A stretch of 64,000 bases of DNA from Saccharina japonica. Its lineage: Eukaryota > Sar > Phaeophyceae > Laminariales > Laminariaceae. The notes beneath the pieces were generated by a model, which was not told where the DNA came from, did not search any database, and was given only the letters and a program-made list of their open reading frames with translations. Shown here piece by piece: positions 20,996 through 32,563 of this stretch. The translations under genes were made by a program, and so were the position numbers. Where the stretch lies: the NCBI GenBank assembly GCA_008828725.1, contig MEHQ01000756.1, positions 8,240 through 72,239 on the forward strand, in the 5' to 3' direction. The number at the start of each line of letters is the position of its first letter. Position 1 is the first letter of the stretch.

Positions 20996-22792
20996 ATGTA
21001 TGTGCTCGTCAGGTGCTTGCGCACAACGCAGCTTACATTATTGATTAGCGTCCTCCACCTTCATTATCGTCGGGTGCTACCGCACAACGCAGCGTATATC
21101 ACCTCGGCTCAGCAGCAGCAGCAGCAACAGCAGCAGTCGTCCACGTTATCGTCAGGTGGCTGCGCCGTCGCTTTGCACAGTTGCACTTCCCATGTAAAGC
21201 TCAGTACAAATTCGTCCGTCACAATAACCTACTCGGCCCAGAGCTATACTACCAAGCTAGGTTAAGTATTGAATCGGTATAACTTTATCTAGCCAAATGT
21301 CACAGATCCAAATCTGTACACCAGGTACAACATGGCGTAGGTGGATTGATGGGCTACAGAGCCAAAACGTGTTTGGAGTCGAACTAAGTAGGGGAGGGAT
21401 TACTAAAACAAGATGTGATTAGACCTCGAAACAGAGTTGAAAGGCAGGGGATTTGGGAAATTAAATAATTTCCACGACAGAGCCCAGTAACTAAACTCAC
21501 TGGGAATTGTCGAGCTCACCTGTGTTGCTTCCCCCACAAATCACAAATAGTTATAGCGCGCAGAGAGGATGCTCTGCACGCGGGTCCCAGTGACACTTTG
21601 CCACCATTGATATCATCGTAATCGTTTGATGCGGTCGTACAGCAGTACGAGTACGTACTATCAATGCTATTGTGCAGTTCGAGTACCCTGAATAAAATAT
21701 ATTACCTGTAGTACGTCTCGGTACTTTCCACGATCAACGGCCACAGCGTGACCGGTCTGAAGCCCGGACCCACTCCCCGCCACCCCGCCTGCCTGTGAAG
21801 TTTTGTGATAATAGCACTCGTACGACATTCAATCCGCAATCAGTAATCAATCAATCGTAGTATGAACTGCTGCTGCTGCTGCTGCTGCTGGATGATGCTG
21901 CTACGACGTACCAGGTACTGCACTGCTACTACCGTGTGTCGTCTGTGTGTCAGTGGGTCTACCCCCTTCATCTTGCTGCAATGATTTGTACTCGAAGAAC
22001 AAGAACTATCTGCTACTTACTTACGACGTATATAGAATACGCCTGACGCACTCCTCTACTTACTCCATCGCATCGATATATTCCATAGTAGACATAGAGA
22101 GAGAGAATCCTTGACTCGTACACGGGGTTTGTCGGCTGTGCGGGGAGTGCCCCGACCCGCTCCCCGCCGCAAAGTTTGTAATGTGTGGCGACAAGAATAC
22201 TCTTGTTGCCCTTGTACGCCTGTACGAATAATACGTACTGGATTCAATTCGCCATCAATCGCATCAATCGTAAATATTCCGTGTGTGTACGTACTAATAC
22301 GTACGAGTACGAGTACAGTCGTGCAGCATGTCAAGATGTCAAGTGCCAAGTATGTGATGCGGAGCGGAGTAACTTGTTGTGTCGTTTCATTTGACGTTAC
22401 ATTTCGCACGAACATCATGGACCATGGACCATGGACCATGGATCACATGGATCATGAAATCGTGGATAGACTCGGACTCTCTCCCAAGGCATTTATACTA
22501 ATACGTACCAGGTACGAGAGTACGAGTACAGTCGTGCAGCATGTCAAGATGTCAAGTGTCAATTATGTAATGCGGAGCGGCGTAACTTGTTGTGTCGTTT
22601 CATTTGGCGTTACAGTTTGCACGAACATCATGGACCATGGACCATGGACCATGGACCATGGATCACATGGATCATTAAATCGTGGATAGACTCGGACTCT
22701 CTCCCAAGGCATGGGCCATGCGCCATAGAAAGCACGACGATTGGTTGTGTGCTTCGCATGACACACACGAACGACCGTTTGACACACTCCGG
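20985..22792. repeat. segmental duplication, copy B (about 1.8 kb)
   Basis: Colinear with 13800-15614. It carries an extra internal duplication: the GTCGTGCAGCATGTCAAGAT to CCATGGACC block occurs at about 22317-22480 and again at about 22530-22680. The ORFs of 127-192 residues over it read through repeat hairpins and show no family features. Confidence 0.8.
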
Positions 22793-22817
22793 GTCATGTA
22801 CATTATTTGCTATTTTC

Positions 22818-23500
22818 GTGGAAGTAGATGGAAACTTCCATGGAAGTTTCCACGACTTCCATGGAAGCTTCCACGACTTCCATGGAAGCTTTCACCGCTT
22901 CCATGGAAGCTTCCACCAATTCCATGGAAGCTTCCATAACTTGATGGAAGTTTCCATGGAAGTCGATGATGCTTCCATGGAATCGGTGGAAGTTTCCATG
23001 CAAGTTACTAGTGGAAGTTTCCGTGGAAGTACCGAGTGGAAGCTTCCATGGAAGCTTCCATGGAAGCTTCCGCGGACCAGCATTTACTTCCATTGACTTC
23101 CGTGAACTTCCATTCGTTATACTTTACTTCCACGCCTTCGAGACTGTCTGTGGAAGCTTCCACTTTTTCCATGGAAGCTTCCAGTGCTTCCACTGCTTAT
23201 ATGGAAGCTTCCATGGAAGCTTCTTCCCCGGAAGTACACGGATGCTTCCACGGAAGCTTCCACGGAAGCTTTCACGGCGGCTTTCGTGGGAATAGAAGCT
23301 TCCACGAAAGCTTCATGCGGAAACTTCCGTGGACGCTTCCAGAAGCATCCCATGGAAGCGTCCAAGGATATTATTTTACTTCCGCGGGCTTCCATGATCG
23401 TCTATGGGGTTCCATCCACTTCTGCTTACCTCAACTTCTGCACATTAACTTTGACATGCTAGCTCTCCTTCCGCTCGCTTCCATGCGCTTCCACGTACTC
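22818..23500. repeat. self-complementary CTTCCATGGAAG satellite array
   Basis: Dozens of GGAAGC/GCTTCC words are joined as TTCCATGGAAGCTTCC. The ideal unit CCATGGAAGCTT is its own reverse complement, so both strands read the same. This explains simultaneous open frames reading (FHGS)n, (PWKL)n and (MEAS)n on one strand and (MEAS)n on the other. The right half is more degenerate. Nothing supports a protein; it is a palindromic minisatellite or fold-back structure. Confidence 0.85.
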
Positions 23501-23599
23501 CATAAATATTCACGTAAGTACCTTGTCTTCTACGGGAGCAGATTGAAGCTTGCACGGAAAGAGGTGTCTCTAATCTTCCACGGAATGAATCAAACCAGA

Positions 23600-26213
23600 G
23601 GTTTCTACGTAAGGAGGCGTGAAAAGCGGTGATCCCCATCGCAGTACCGAAACAAGCCTTCTCTGAGCTTGTTTGAATTCCACAACTGATTTTACTCGCA
23701 TTGCTGTGTTCATGTACGTTTCTTTTCACAGACTTCAATTACACACGTTGTACGTACATCGACTTGTAAATACTCCAGACCTGGGGAGGAAGCAGCTAGC
23801 TCGTAGAAAGACGCACACAACTAGCTTCCTTGAAAGACCACGGTGCCGGTTTAGCAGTTAGGCGTGGATGACAACCTTAGCCTTCCATTAAAATATTCTT
23901 CGAGTAATACAATATGGGAGCTGTGCTGGGAATCACTCTTATCTACGGTAGACTCTCTACAAGTAAATAGGCCGATGTATAACTCAAAATGTCTGGTATT
24001 AGTGAAACGCTTCCTATTACACGTTTTTAGGCGACTTTCAAGCAGTACTATATTTTGTGTTTCAAGCCATTCAACAGGCAGTCTACATATTATGAATTGG
24101 TTCCACGTTAATCATCATATTGTCACGCCATTGTGTGTTGTTGATGTTGCCTCGAAGTGGTCCCGTGTTGTCCAAGCGAATATATATATATATGGATGCG
24201 ACATACCAAATCGACACAGACGAGAGTTATAAATGGCTGTTAGCGGTTTGTAGAACGTATCGATAGATAACACACATGTTGGAGGGCAATAGTAAGCAAT
24301 GAAGGGGTAGATTTAATGCACAATCTTTATAGCCCTGCAATATTATGAACATACACCTGCATATCATTTCCACAGCACAAAACGTTCACTTCGAAATTCC
24401 CTGCCAGGGGACGCCCTCAAATACGTTGCGTTTGGCGACACTCGCCCGCAGGAGACAAATGGACAGAAGTTGAGATTGCTAACGTTTAACGCCCTGGGCC
24501 GTACTCTCCGCCTCTCCCCGCATCACCAGAAGAACATCGCGCATTTCTTCTAGAGCGTAACGTCAACGCCAATCGTGTTGCGGTTTACCAGACGCCCTCT
24601 GTGCTTAACCCTGCGGAATCAGATACCTCCCAAAGTGGCTAAATCTGCTTAATCCTAGAGGGTTCACACACAACCTAAGGACACCTCTTCCGCCGCCGCC
24701 ACACAAGCGCAGACAGCAACAAGAGGACAACACGGCAGTCCGTCAATGGCATAGACTTTACCACCAAAGTTGGCACCGTCCTGTCGTAGTCGATCCCACC
24801 ACGGAACGCGAGAACACACCAATGTACGGTGTAACGGATGTCGTCTCAGCCTTCACGAAAAATGTGTCCGGATCCAACGAAAAACCCACGGGAGCAACAT
24901 ATCATAGCACCAGTTCAACCAACTGCATGAAGACCAATATACAACAAGATCTGCCACGTTCCACCGCTACCAAACGACCACCGTTTACGTAACCAACTAA
25001 CCAACTCCACGCAAACGCCGACCGCAACAACCACGTAAAACGCAGTCCTACGGTTCGGCGTGTAGGAATCAATCAAAACAACACAACAAAGCTTCTTAGG
25101 CGCTTTCTGTCCTCAAGCGCGTTAGACGAAACAACGGCAAGCACGCTTCAAGGCACCAATCCGTGACGATGAAGGTAAAGGCATCACAACTGTTAGCGCC
25201 TCCCTCCCACCCCCCCCGTTTTGCCACGATGCATGCGCCGCCTACCACAACAGATCAAAAGAGATAAAAAGCTAATCAAGGATGCGCCTTAGTGCGAACA
25301 CACTCAATACGCCCTCCCCTTCCCACCAGCCGCGACCAAAACTCAAGTCAAAGACGCACAAACGACGCACATCCCTTGTTTTTGTTGTGGAGTTGTGGAA
25401 ACACACTTAACCCTCCGTCCCCCTCTGCTGCCAACACTCAACCACCGACGGCAACAGAAGAGTGCAAGGCATGGCATTTACTTGTGATGAAACTACGCCA
25501 TCCCCACTCAATAGGAAAAAGCGGCAATTAAGTATAGGTTATGTCTGATATGCATCAAGACAGTACCTCTGCCCCCCTTCACCCCCGACGATCACTCCTT
25601 ACGTATTGGCAACTACGCAAGCGCCAATCGCAACCGGACTTTAACAGGGCAGTACAGGCCACCTTGTTGAGACACGAACATCGTCGGAATTTGAATTTTG
25701 TTCCGTAGTATTTTTCGTTATTCCATGGGATTGGTAATCGCGTAGTTGGTTTCGATTTATAATGTGTTTTTACCTTAGTGTTAGTATAGGGCTCCCCACG
25801 TGATCACCCCCAGATAAACAATGGTCCACCTCTACCGAGGCATGCGTTCATGGCCCAAATGGCGTAGTGATTTGTGAATATAACATGGTTCACACCCCCC
25901 CCCCCCCCCCCCCTAAAAGCGCCGACCGCATTGGGACACCAAAAGACCAGTACCTCCTACGTCGTGGTGACATGAAGTGACAATAAAGCAACTACCAAAC
26001 TCCTTCCCAGCGTCCAGAAATGATTTTTACCTAAACACGAATAATCCCTCTGCAACAACAATCGAACGAAAGGCCATCAGCGCAGCGGCATCGATACATC
26101 CATATCAACCCCTCCCAGGATCCACCTTTAGCTTTGGAGGCAGGCACACAATACACACCCCCCCCACCAACTCGCAATTAACCACAGATTAATCTACCGT
26201 ACCTCGCCCCCCA
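23600..26213. other. no recognisable gene; A/C-rich strand-asymmetric stretch
   Basis: From about 24.4 to 26.2 kb the plus strand is visibly rich in A and C with few long frames, as in decayed LTR elements, but no translated motif is recognisable. A 19-bp poly-C run lies at 25895-25913. Sequence at 25690-25860 resembles 29520-29690 and ends in CACCTCTACCGAGGCATGCG, related to the MITE end at 43986. Confidence 0.45.
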
Positions 26214-26375
26214 CCCTCCACGCGACTCGCCCAATACCCCAAGGCGATTCGCGCTTGGTGCAGGTAATGTCTGCCTGATTGGTGAAAATCCAACGTGCTG
26301 CGTCCCGGAATTGTATGGATGCGAGGGTCCATGGTCATACGACTACGGACGTGCACGAGATGGGCACATCCCCCT
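26214..26375. repeat. partial copy of the 34-kb direct repeat
   Basis: CGACTCGCCCAATACC, TTGGTGAAAATCCAACGTGC, CGTCCCGGAATTGTATGGAT and GGTCATACGACTACGG are shared in order with 34328-34490 and 34855-35015. Confidence 0.75.
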
Positions 26376-27887
26376 GCCCGCACTCGTTATGACCACCGTT
26401 TTACTCAACCACCATCACCCAGGCGCCGATGAAGGCGATACAGTAATATTTCAGCCAAAGCGACCTCGTCAAACACTGAGCATGAGGGCAGGGGGGCAGG
26501 ATTACCGTGTCCGGACCAACGAAGAGTGGAACGTAATCACCCCACAGCAAGCCGGAAGTTGCAGAAATAGAAAGTCGCCATGTGTTTGTGACGGGGGATG
26601 CAACATGCCACCAATTAGTCGCTGTAAAATGCACGATAAGCCTACGGCTGCCGTTTATTTACCTACGAAAAAATTATACCCCCACTATCGTCCCGACACA
26701 AGGCAACGTGTAGGTCCACGCCATAAATAGCTCACGTATAGCCGCTGGCCACTTCCATCAGGATACCGTTTCCATCGATGCCTTCTTTGCACCGAGCCCG
26801 CGTCACCGCGGTCTTGACGAGTGACCTCGAAGTACTACGGATATACATCTATCATGAGAAATTACGACGCAGCGAGAGGGAAAATACAGGAATCCCAACA
26901 AATATAAATCATCGCGTGCCGGTGGTCAATGGATACTGCCGCGTAGTTTTTGTTCACTATGAAGGTAGTGAGCATGTCACAAACGAAGTACACAAACACA
27001 TATATCGACAACTGAACCACGACATAGAAATGAAGAGTAAAATTGACACCAGCAGGGGGAATAAATGGGCAGCAAAGGCAACCCTATAGCACATGATCCA
27101 TGAATGAGACCAACATACTTCCAGGCGTAGGTTCTTGCATTGGCCGACCTTCCTGTCGGCGCCTCGCTCAGACATCATCCTGGAATGCTTAACGATCAAC
27201 GTTGCATAAAGTCACGTTACTAGTGTTAAGGTGGGCTTTGGGCCGACCTCGATGTGTTTTCTTCAACATTAACGCGTCAAACAACGAAGCCTCGGGGTGC
27301 CGCGTAGTCGGAAGACCGCGAAACATTCACGGCCCAGGCATTCGCGTACCTCGCATATTTTAAGAAGCAGCGTTTGAGCGATCACACGGTTTATATCATG
27401 TCGAACATTTGCGAGTTATCTTCTTGGGTGTAGACATTAGACGACATTGTCTCATAAACAGCAAAGCTTGAGAGCAGAAGCCACATACAGTAATCGTAGC
27501 GCACAACACTAACCAGAGATACACCGTATCGGCTATATTCATACATTTTGAGGGAGGTGATGGACGCGACAGCAGCATTTGACAAGGTCTCACCCATACT
27601 GCTGACGGATGACTACCAGTGAGTGCGAATTCTACGAATTCAGCACTCTTCAACCTCCCCTGACGTTGGATTTCCATTACCGAAACCCCTGCTGCTGCAT
27701 GTCTCGTTGCTCCCCTAATCCTGCCCGAATGCAACGCATACTCTACTGGTACTAACCCGTGTCTTCCCGCTAAATCCGTTAATGGCACTGTAGCCTGGTT
27801 ACGAGCCTACACTCTCCAACTACCTCCATCCAGGGTTTGCAGTAGAAAGTAGTAGCCTGTATCGGGTGTGTTTTATTATAATCTAGT
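26376..27887. other. no recognisable gene
   Basis: A 139-residue plus-strand frame (26311-26730) is Cys-rich near its C-terminus (CRNRKSPCVCDGGCNMPP) but begins inside a repeat and matches nothing I know. A 130-residue minus frame at 27396-27788 is also unrecognised. Both are within the range expected by chance. Confidence 0.4.
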
Positions 27888-28136
27888 TTAAGGGTGGTTC
27901 TTATCGAGCAACTGTTTTACAGAATTTATCATGTTTTTGCCCCAAACAAAACGGAAAAGCAAGAAAAACAGGATTGATGTGGGGACTTTGGAACTTTATC
28001 AGAGGGAAACATATTTGGAAGGCTCCGCATTTCAATATTTTGATTTTGTTTTTAGAAAATATTAAAAATCCTGAAAATTGTTCGAAACTGTTATGTGGAA
28101 ATTTTGGAAAAGGTTGCTCGATAAGAACGACCTTAA
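27888..28136. mobile_element. 249-bp MITE (TTAAGGGTGGTTC ends)
   Basis: The left end TTAAGGGTGGTTCTTATCGA and GCAAC continue into TTTTACAGAATTT. The right end is the inverse, AAAAGGTTGCTCGATAAGAA then CGACCTTAA. The arms share about 27 near-identical bases. The interior is AT-rich and non-coding. Superfamily is unassigned. Confidence 0.75.
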
Positions 28137-28631
28137 GTGTGGATAACATCCAGCACTTTTTACAAATGATAGTTCCAGATTAAAACGCAAGCAAAACAAA
28201 GTGGAAGATTGAACGAAGGAAATCTGGGTTTATTGAATCGTTGGCATTATTGAAAGAGGGGACCGTGAAAGGTTTATCAAGTATGTATAATGGTGGTGCA
28301 GTTATTAATTGTTGAACTAGAGACACAGAGGTTGGGAAGGTTTGAGACAGGAAAGAGGGAGACCATCTAGTATGGGGCTCTACTCGTGGTGTTGACGAGC
28401 AGGAGTCTGGAACTGGGTGAAAGGCCGGGTAGTTGAAAGAAGACCCCCCCACGCCCTTCCCTCCAGTACTTGTTACAAAAAGTAACCCCCCAAACATTGA
28501 TCGACCACACCATCAGCTCTATTTAACCAAACGCGCACAAATCGTCACAAGAAAGCAGCCGTGAAGGTAGCGAAAATAAATGTCAACTGACCAAGCCGAC
28601 CACGTACGTATCGTTTTAGGATGGAAACATA

Positions 28632-29468
28632 TCACGACCAAGCGTGCGGCCTGACTGTGCACATTGCACCCACGAGCAATCGGGGGGTTGGAATATCGAA
28701 GGCGCCACGCAATAAGGAGTAATTTCTAGGTCGCGTCGCCTGCGATGTAAAGCAATATCCACTAATATAATATCTACGACAACACCAATGCACAAAAATG
28801 TACATTGTACTTTTTAGACAGAGCACTCTACACAGACCAAAAACGAACCACAGAAAACAAGTACTAATATTTCCATATGCAAACGCCCGTTCCAGTCCAG
28901 CGCGACATTGTATTGTGAAAATAAACATCATATTTCTGCCGTTCAACAACTCTCGCAGGTTTGGGTCACTTTCAACTATCCTGCAGAGCAAGTTGCTATC
29001 GAGATCTATACTATTTGTACCAGTTAAAAAAACCGTAGAAGACAATGGGTTAGATATCACGACAAGACTCACACCCCCAAAGGCACACACGTGTGAGACT
29101 GTTTTGTCAATATCTGCCTCGCGAATCCCAAAGAACAGGTATACAATATTACGTCTTCCGGCAAAGAAAAACCTGCCGCTGACCCCGTGTCGGTTAGATC
29201 TGGGTCGTCCCGGAGAACACTGGCAGCGCCCACTCTTGTTGAGGATGAGATCTCGTCGTCTTCCGTCTGCTTCCAACTGTACAAATGTGCAAAAAAACAC
29301 ATGCACGGAATAGATTGGAGCGGGACTACTGTACATACATCTACGAAGACAGTGTATGAAATCGTGATCCTCGTAAATACAAGTATGTAAATCACATAAA
29401 TATGTAGTTCGAGGAAGCATCATACGCAGGACGCCAGCGATCAACCGAACCATCCACAACAAACACAT
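28632..29468 (-). CDS. unrecognised 278-residue ORF
   Basis: ATG at 29468. The product is Cys- and hydrophobic-rich, with stretches such as CFLWFVFGLCRVLCL that could be membrane segments. I recognise no family, signal motif or repeat. An opposite-strand frame of 171 residues overlaps it. A frame this long is unlikely but not impossible by chance at this base composition. It could be an exon, a fossil ORF or noise. The MITE-end-like repeat at 29520-29690 lies just upstream. Confidence 0.2.
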   Translation of the reverse strand: MCLLWMVRLIAGVLRMMLPRTTYLCDLHTCIYEDHDFIHCLRRCMYSSPAPIYSVHVFFCTFVQLEADGRRRDLILNKSGRCQCSPGRPRSNRHGVSGRFFFAGRRNIVYLFFGIREADIDKTVSHVCAFGGVSLVVISNPLSSTVFLTGTNSIDLDSNLLCRIVESDPNLRELLNGRNMMFIFTIQCRAGLERAFAYGNISTCFLWFVFGLCRVLCLKSTMYIFVHWCCRRYYISGYCFTSQATRPRNYSLLRGAFDIPTPRLLVGAMCTVRPHAWS

Positions 29469-29519
29469 AATTGTGAACGACGGGGCTTCTTACCCAAAAT
29501 CGTCGAACTTCCATATTTG

Positions 29520-29690
29520 TGTTGCAGCATTTTTCGTTGTATGGTTAGGCCATGGTATTTATTGCTCATCGGGTTCGTAGCGTTTTTGTTTTCGTCTAAA
29601 GTCCGGTTTTGGGCGGGATATAGAGCTCCTCAAGTGGCCGCCCCCAGACAAAACACGATGTACCTCTATCGTAGCATGCGTCAAACCTCT
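29520..29690. repeat. terminal segment related to the RT-inserted MITE
   Basis: GCATTTTTCGTTGTATGG, GGGCGGGATATAGAGCTCCT, CCCCCAGACAAAACA and TACCTCTATCGTAGCATGCG resemble 25690-25860 in order. The last word matches the 43986 MITE terminus (ACCTCTACCGTAGCACGCGTC). Confidence 0.5.
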
Positions 29691-29796
29691 ATCGACCAAG
29701 TTACTAACTTATTAATAGTAATAATCATCAGCGAGGCCGTGTCTATGTCGTAACCAAGGCTGCATACATTTTACTACATAATGGTAAACAACATAC

Positions 29797-30255
29797 TGTA
29801 TAACAGCCGATTTTTCAAATTGAGAATTGCCTTTCCGATGAGAGTGATCGGAAATATTGTTTTTTGAATTGTAAGAGATGTACTTCCCTTACAGTATTTT
29901 GTTTCACTGTAAACTATTGCCAGTTGTGACACCCGTCGATACCAAAAGAAAAAAACGGAATCGGCATTGGCAGTGTCGAGATATTGACAGAAAATCTAGA
30001 TTTATGGGCGAGGTACATCGCTCATAAATGCAAATTCCCTTAAATCCTCGATTTTACGAGCCTGACGAGGTTGATTTCAATTAGTTTTCGTGGATGGATA
30101 CCTACCATCAAGGAACTATTTTCTAGGACAATTTTTGATCGTGAGCGAAATACAACTGTTAAACAATAACAAAGTACTATTATTAATAATAAAATCGATT
30201 ATCATTCTCATCCGAAAGGCAATTCTCAATTACGAAAATCGGCTGTTATGTATAC
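29797..30255. mobile_element. about 459-bp MITE with 55-bp inverted ends
   Basis: The left arm TGTATAACAGCCGATTTTTC..GAGAATTGCCTTTCCGATGA is inverted at the right as TCATCCGAAAGGCAATTCTC..CGAAAATCGGCTGTTATG. The arms differ by a few substitutions and small indels. The interior is AT-rich with no transposase. Confidence 0.75.
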
Positions 30256-30814
30256 GAACTCGCGACCACGGAATACTACGCAAATCCATAAAAACAAATA
30301 ACCGGGACACGCGAGAATTCCGCCCTTTTGCATAGCTTTTGGTACTACTACTGTAATAATCGCCGGAAAATTGAAAAGCGTCCGTTTTCGTGTGCCCATT
30401 ACACTTGGGCCATTCTGAGGGTCAGTATAACTATGATACAGTGTGATAAGAGGTACTATAAGTAATATGTGCAATTCCGCCCACACTAAACACCATACAA
30501 CAATCGGTCCCGAAATACTCTCGGGTACTAAAATGCTACTCGCACCCGTGACGATTATAATGTATTGACCAAATGGGTGCTTGTAGCTGCCACGTATATG
30601 TCGAATACAAAGGCAACCCATACGAGAACGATCAATTCAAATGGCAGGCCGGGATCTACAGAAGTAACATATCAAATTACAAAGTCCTTGTTTTGCGGGG
30701 GAGCATCTCTATAGTAAATAGGACCATGTATTGCGATAGTAAAAATAGGAAAATAATTTTGTTTTTGTCTACGAATACCGTGGTCCTATTGACTATGTAT
30801 GAGTCCCCCCCGCA
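30256..30814. other. no recognisable gene
   Basis: Short frames on both strands show no motif. The right edge meets LTR-like repeat copy B. Confidence 0.5.
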
Positions 30815-31352
30815 CCAGTGTTGTGAAGAGGTGGCCGAGTAAAGACGATGATAGAAGGGAATCGAAAAGCGCTGGGGCGTTGCTTGAGCTTGGAGGTAAG
30901 CTTCTTCTTCGATATGGAAAGACATCTTGTTATTATTAACCTCTGTAGATGTAGACTAGGTGAGAGACAAAAGCCTGGATGACGAGGGCCAGAATGAGAA
31001 GTGAGCTGAGGAGGGGGAGGGTGCGAGAGCCTCTTCCAGGCTCTCGGGCTCTCATCTCCAATGGCCCGCAAGTCGGGCTGTTACAAACCCCCGCTATTAA
31101 TGGAATTCCGTTACTCTGCTAGATCTACTTATCTAAGTCTACTGTCTATCCGCTTATGGGAATGTCTTCATAAAAGAACATTCTTATATGCTTACGGGAA
31201 TTTCTCATAGTTATCGGGAGTTCCGACATTAAGGAACGTTCTAGTGGTTTAGAACGTTCTTCTAGGCCTGTCTGGCTTACCAGAGAGAACACGCGAACAA
31301 TCTTTGCGGTGTCCCAGAACTCAACCATCTATAGCTTTAGCACCACATCACA
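30815..31352 (-). mobile_element. LTR-like repeat, copy B (solo LTR candidate)
   Basis: Nearly colinear with 8426-8956, including the GAGAGCCT/AGGCTCTC hairpin (31025-31045), the TGTTACAAACCCCCGCT segment at 31079 and the CACCACATCACA end. It carries an extra CAGAACTCAAC near the right end. On the minus strand it encodes MSFHIEEEAYLQAQATPQRF and SIPFYHRLYS, close to the sequence next to the duplicated Gag fragment at 2.8 kb. Confidence 0.6.
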
Positions 31353-31355
31353 TTA

Positions 31356-31515
31356 GCCCACCCTGAATAGTCGTATATGCAGACCACACGATGGTCAATG
31401 GATGATAACAAAGTTCATCCTAAAAGACCGAGAGAGGGGGGTCGAAGATGCGGCTATTCAAAACAATCAAAAATGAGGCTATAGATTCTCCCACACCTCG
31501 TAGTGAGGCCTAAGC
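31356..31515. repeat. MITE-like relic, copy 1
   Basis: TTAGCCCACCCTGAATAGTC, GTATATGCAGA and GTCGAAGATGCGGCT match 39036-39177 in order. The ends are weakly inverted (TTAGCC / GGCCTAAG). Confidence 0.45.
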
Positions 31516-31848
31516 ATCATACTGAAGATAACATACAACGTTTATCAAGAGTTTGGAGGACACACACATTCAATTCGCTGTCATTCTGCTGTTCAGGCGC
31601 AAATTCAAAAGTATGTTTTATTATTTCCCACAGCCAAAAAGTCCTGAAAAACACCGTTCGTGGCGTGCGTTTTTTACTTAGTTTTAGTATGTACCTGATT
31701 TTGGCTCATCTGGATCAGGTATACCTGATTTCGGCAGTTGCCCTTTTTTGTATCCCATTTGTAATTGGTCCACATTTTGGTAATCGGGATCGGCCCACTT
31801 TGGGTAGGGCGGTGTACCAACAGGGAGCAGGGGGTGAATTCATGGCCT

Positions 31849-31976
31849 CGCTTCCATGTTTTGCTTCCATAGAAGTAAAAATACATGTTACTTCCTATTT
31901 ACTCACATGGAAGTAAACACACTTTCATTCATAGATGGAAGTAAATTTACTTCCATGTAAAATTTCATGGAAGTCT
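31849..31976. repeat. GGAAGT palindrome cluster, small copy 2
   Basis: CTTCCAT, ATGGAAGTAAATTTACTTCC and CATGGAAGT words in both orientations. Same word family as 1428-1552 and 22818-23500. Confidence 0.65.
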
Positions 31977-32563
31977 ACTCAAAAGCAAAATAAGGTGGTG
32001 AATCGCGCTGGTGAGAACGCCCTTCTTGTCGCTTTTTGTCGCTCCATCTCTCAGTCCCATCAGGGTTGTTAATAGCAGATGATAAGACCCCAGCGACCAC
32101 CCCGCGCCCCTGTATTATGTGCCGCTATTTGGGTCTTTAGGTTAGAATTTGGCTTCGACGATTTGTGTGTGTGTGTCCGGTTCATTTACTATCGTTGGAA
32201 AGCGAAAATCGATTGGAGTCGTACGTACGTATATACTTCGTATACATACTTGTTTATATTTTTGACCAGATTGTGCGAAGAGGAGATTTACCTCGCGGAC
32301 ATATATTGCGGGACTCCCAAAACTAACGTGCAAAAAACGTATTAATTCCTGATACCTGATGTACACAGTACAGGACACAATGATACAAACAAAACGAGCA
32401 ATAAGGAAGGCAGCCTTGATACTTGCAGGGAAATAGGAAATTAGGGAGCCCTTTGTACTGAAATTGGTGTAGAACGCAGCCCATGCTCAAATAAGAAATC
32501 CAGCCTAGATCCGATTTCCCTGATTATTATTACAGTACGTGTCCTGTACTGTATATTGATGAT

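Noticed and set aside
22818-23500. CRISPR-like array
   Set aside because: Repeats are palindromic, irregular in spacing and without unique spacers; the context is eukaryotic.
22803-23632. MEAS, FHGS and PWKL repeat proteins on both strands
   Set aside because: All arise from the self-complementary 12-bp unit; simultaneous open frames on both strands argue for a satellite, not a protein.
28798-29313. 171-residue plus-strand ORF
   Set aside because: Overlaps a longer minus frame and has no recognisable feature; neither is confirmed.
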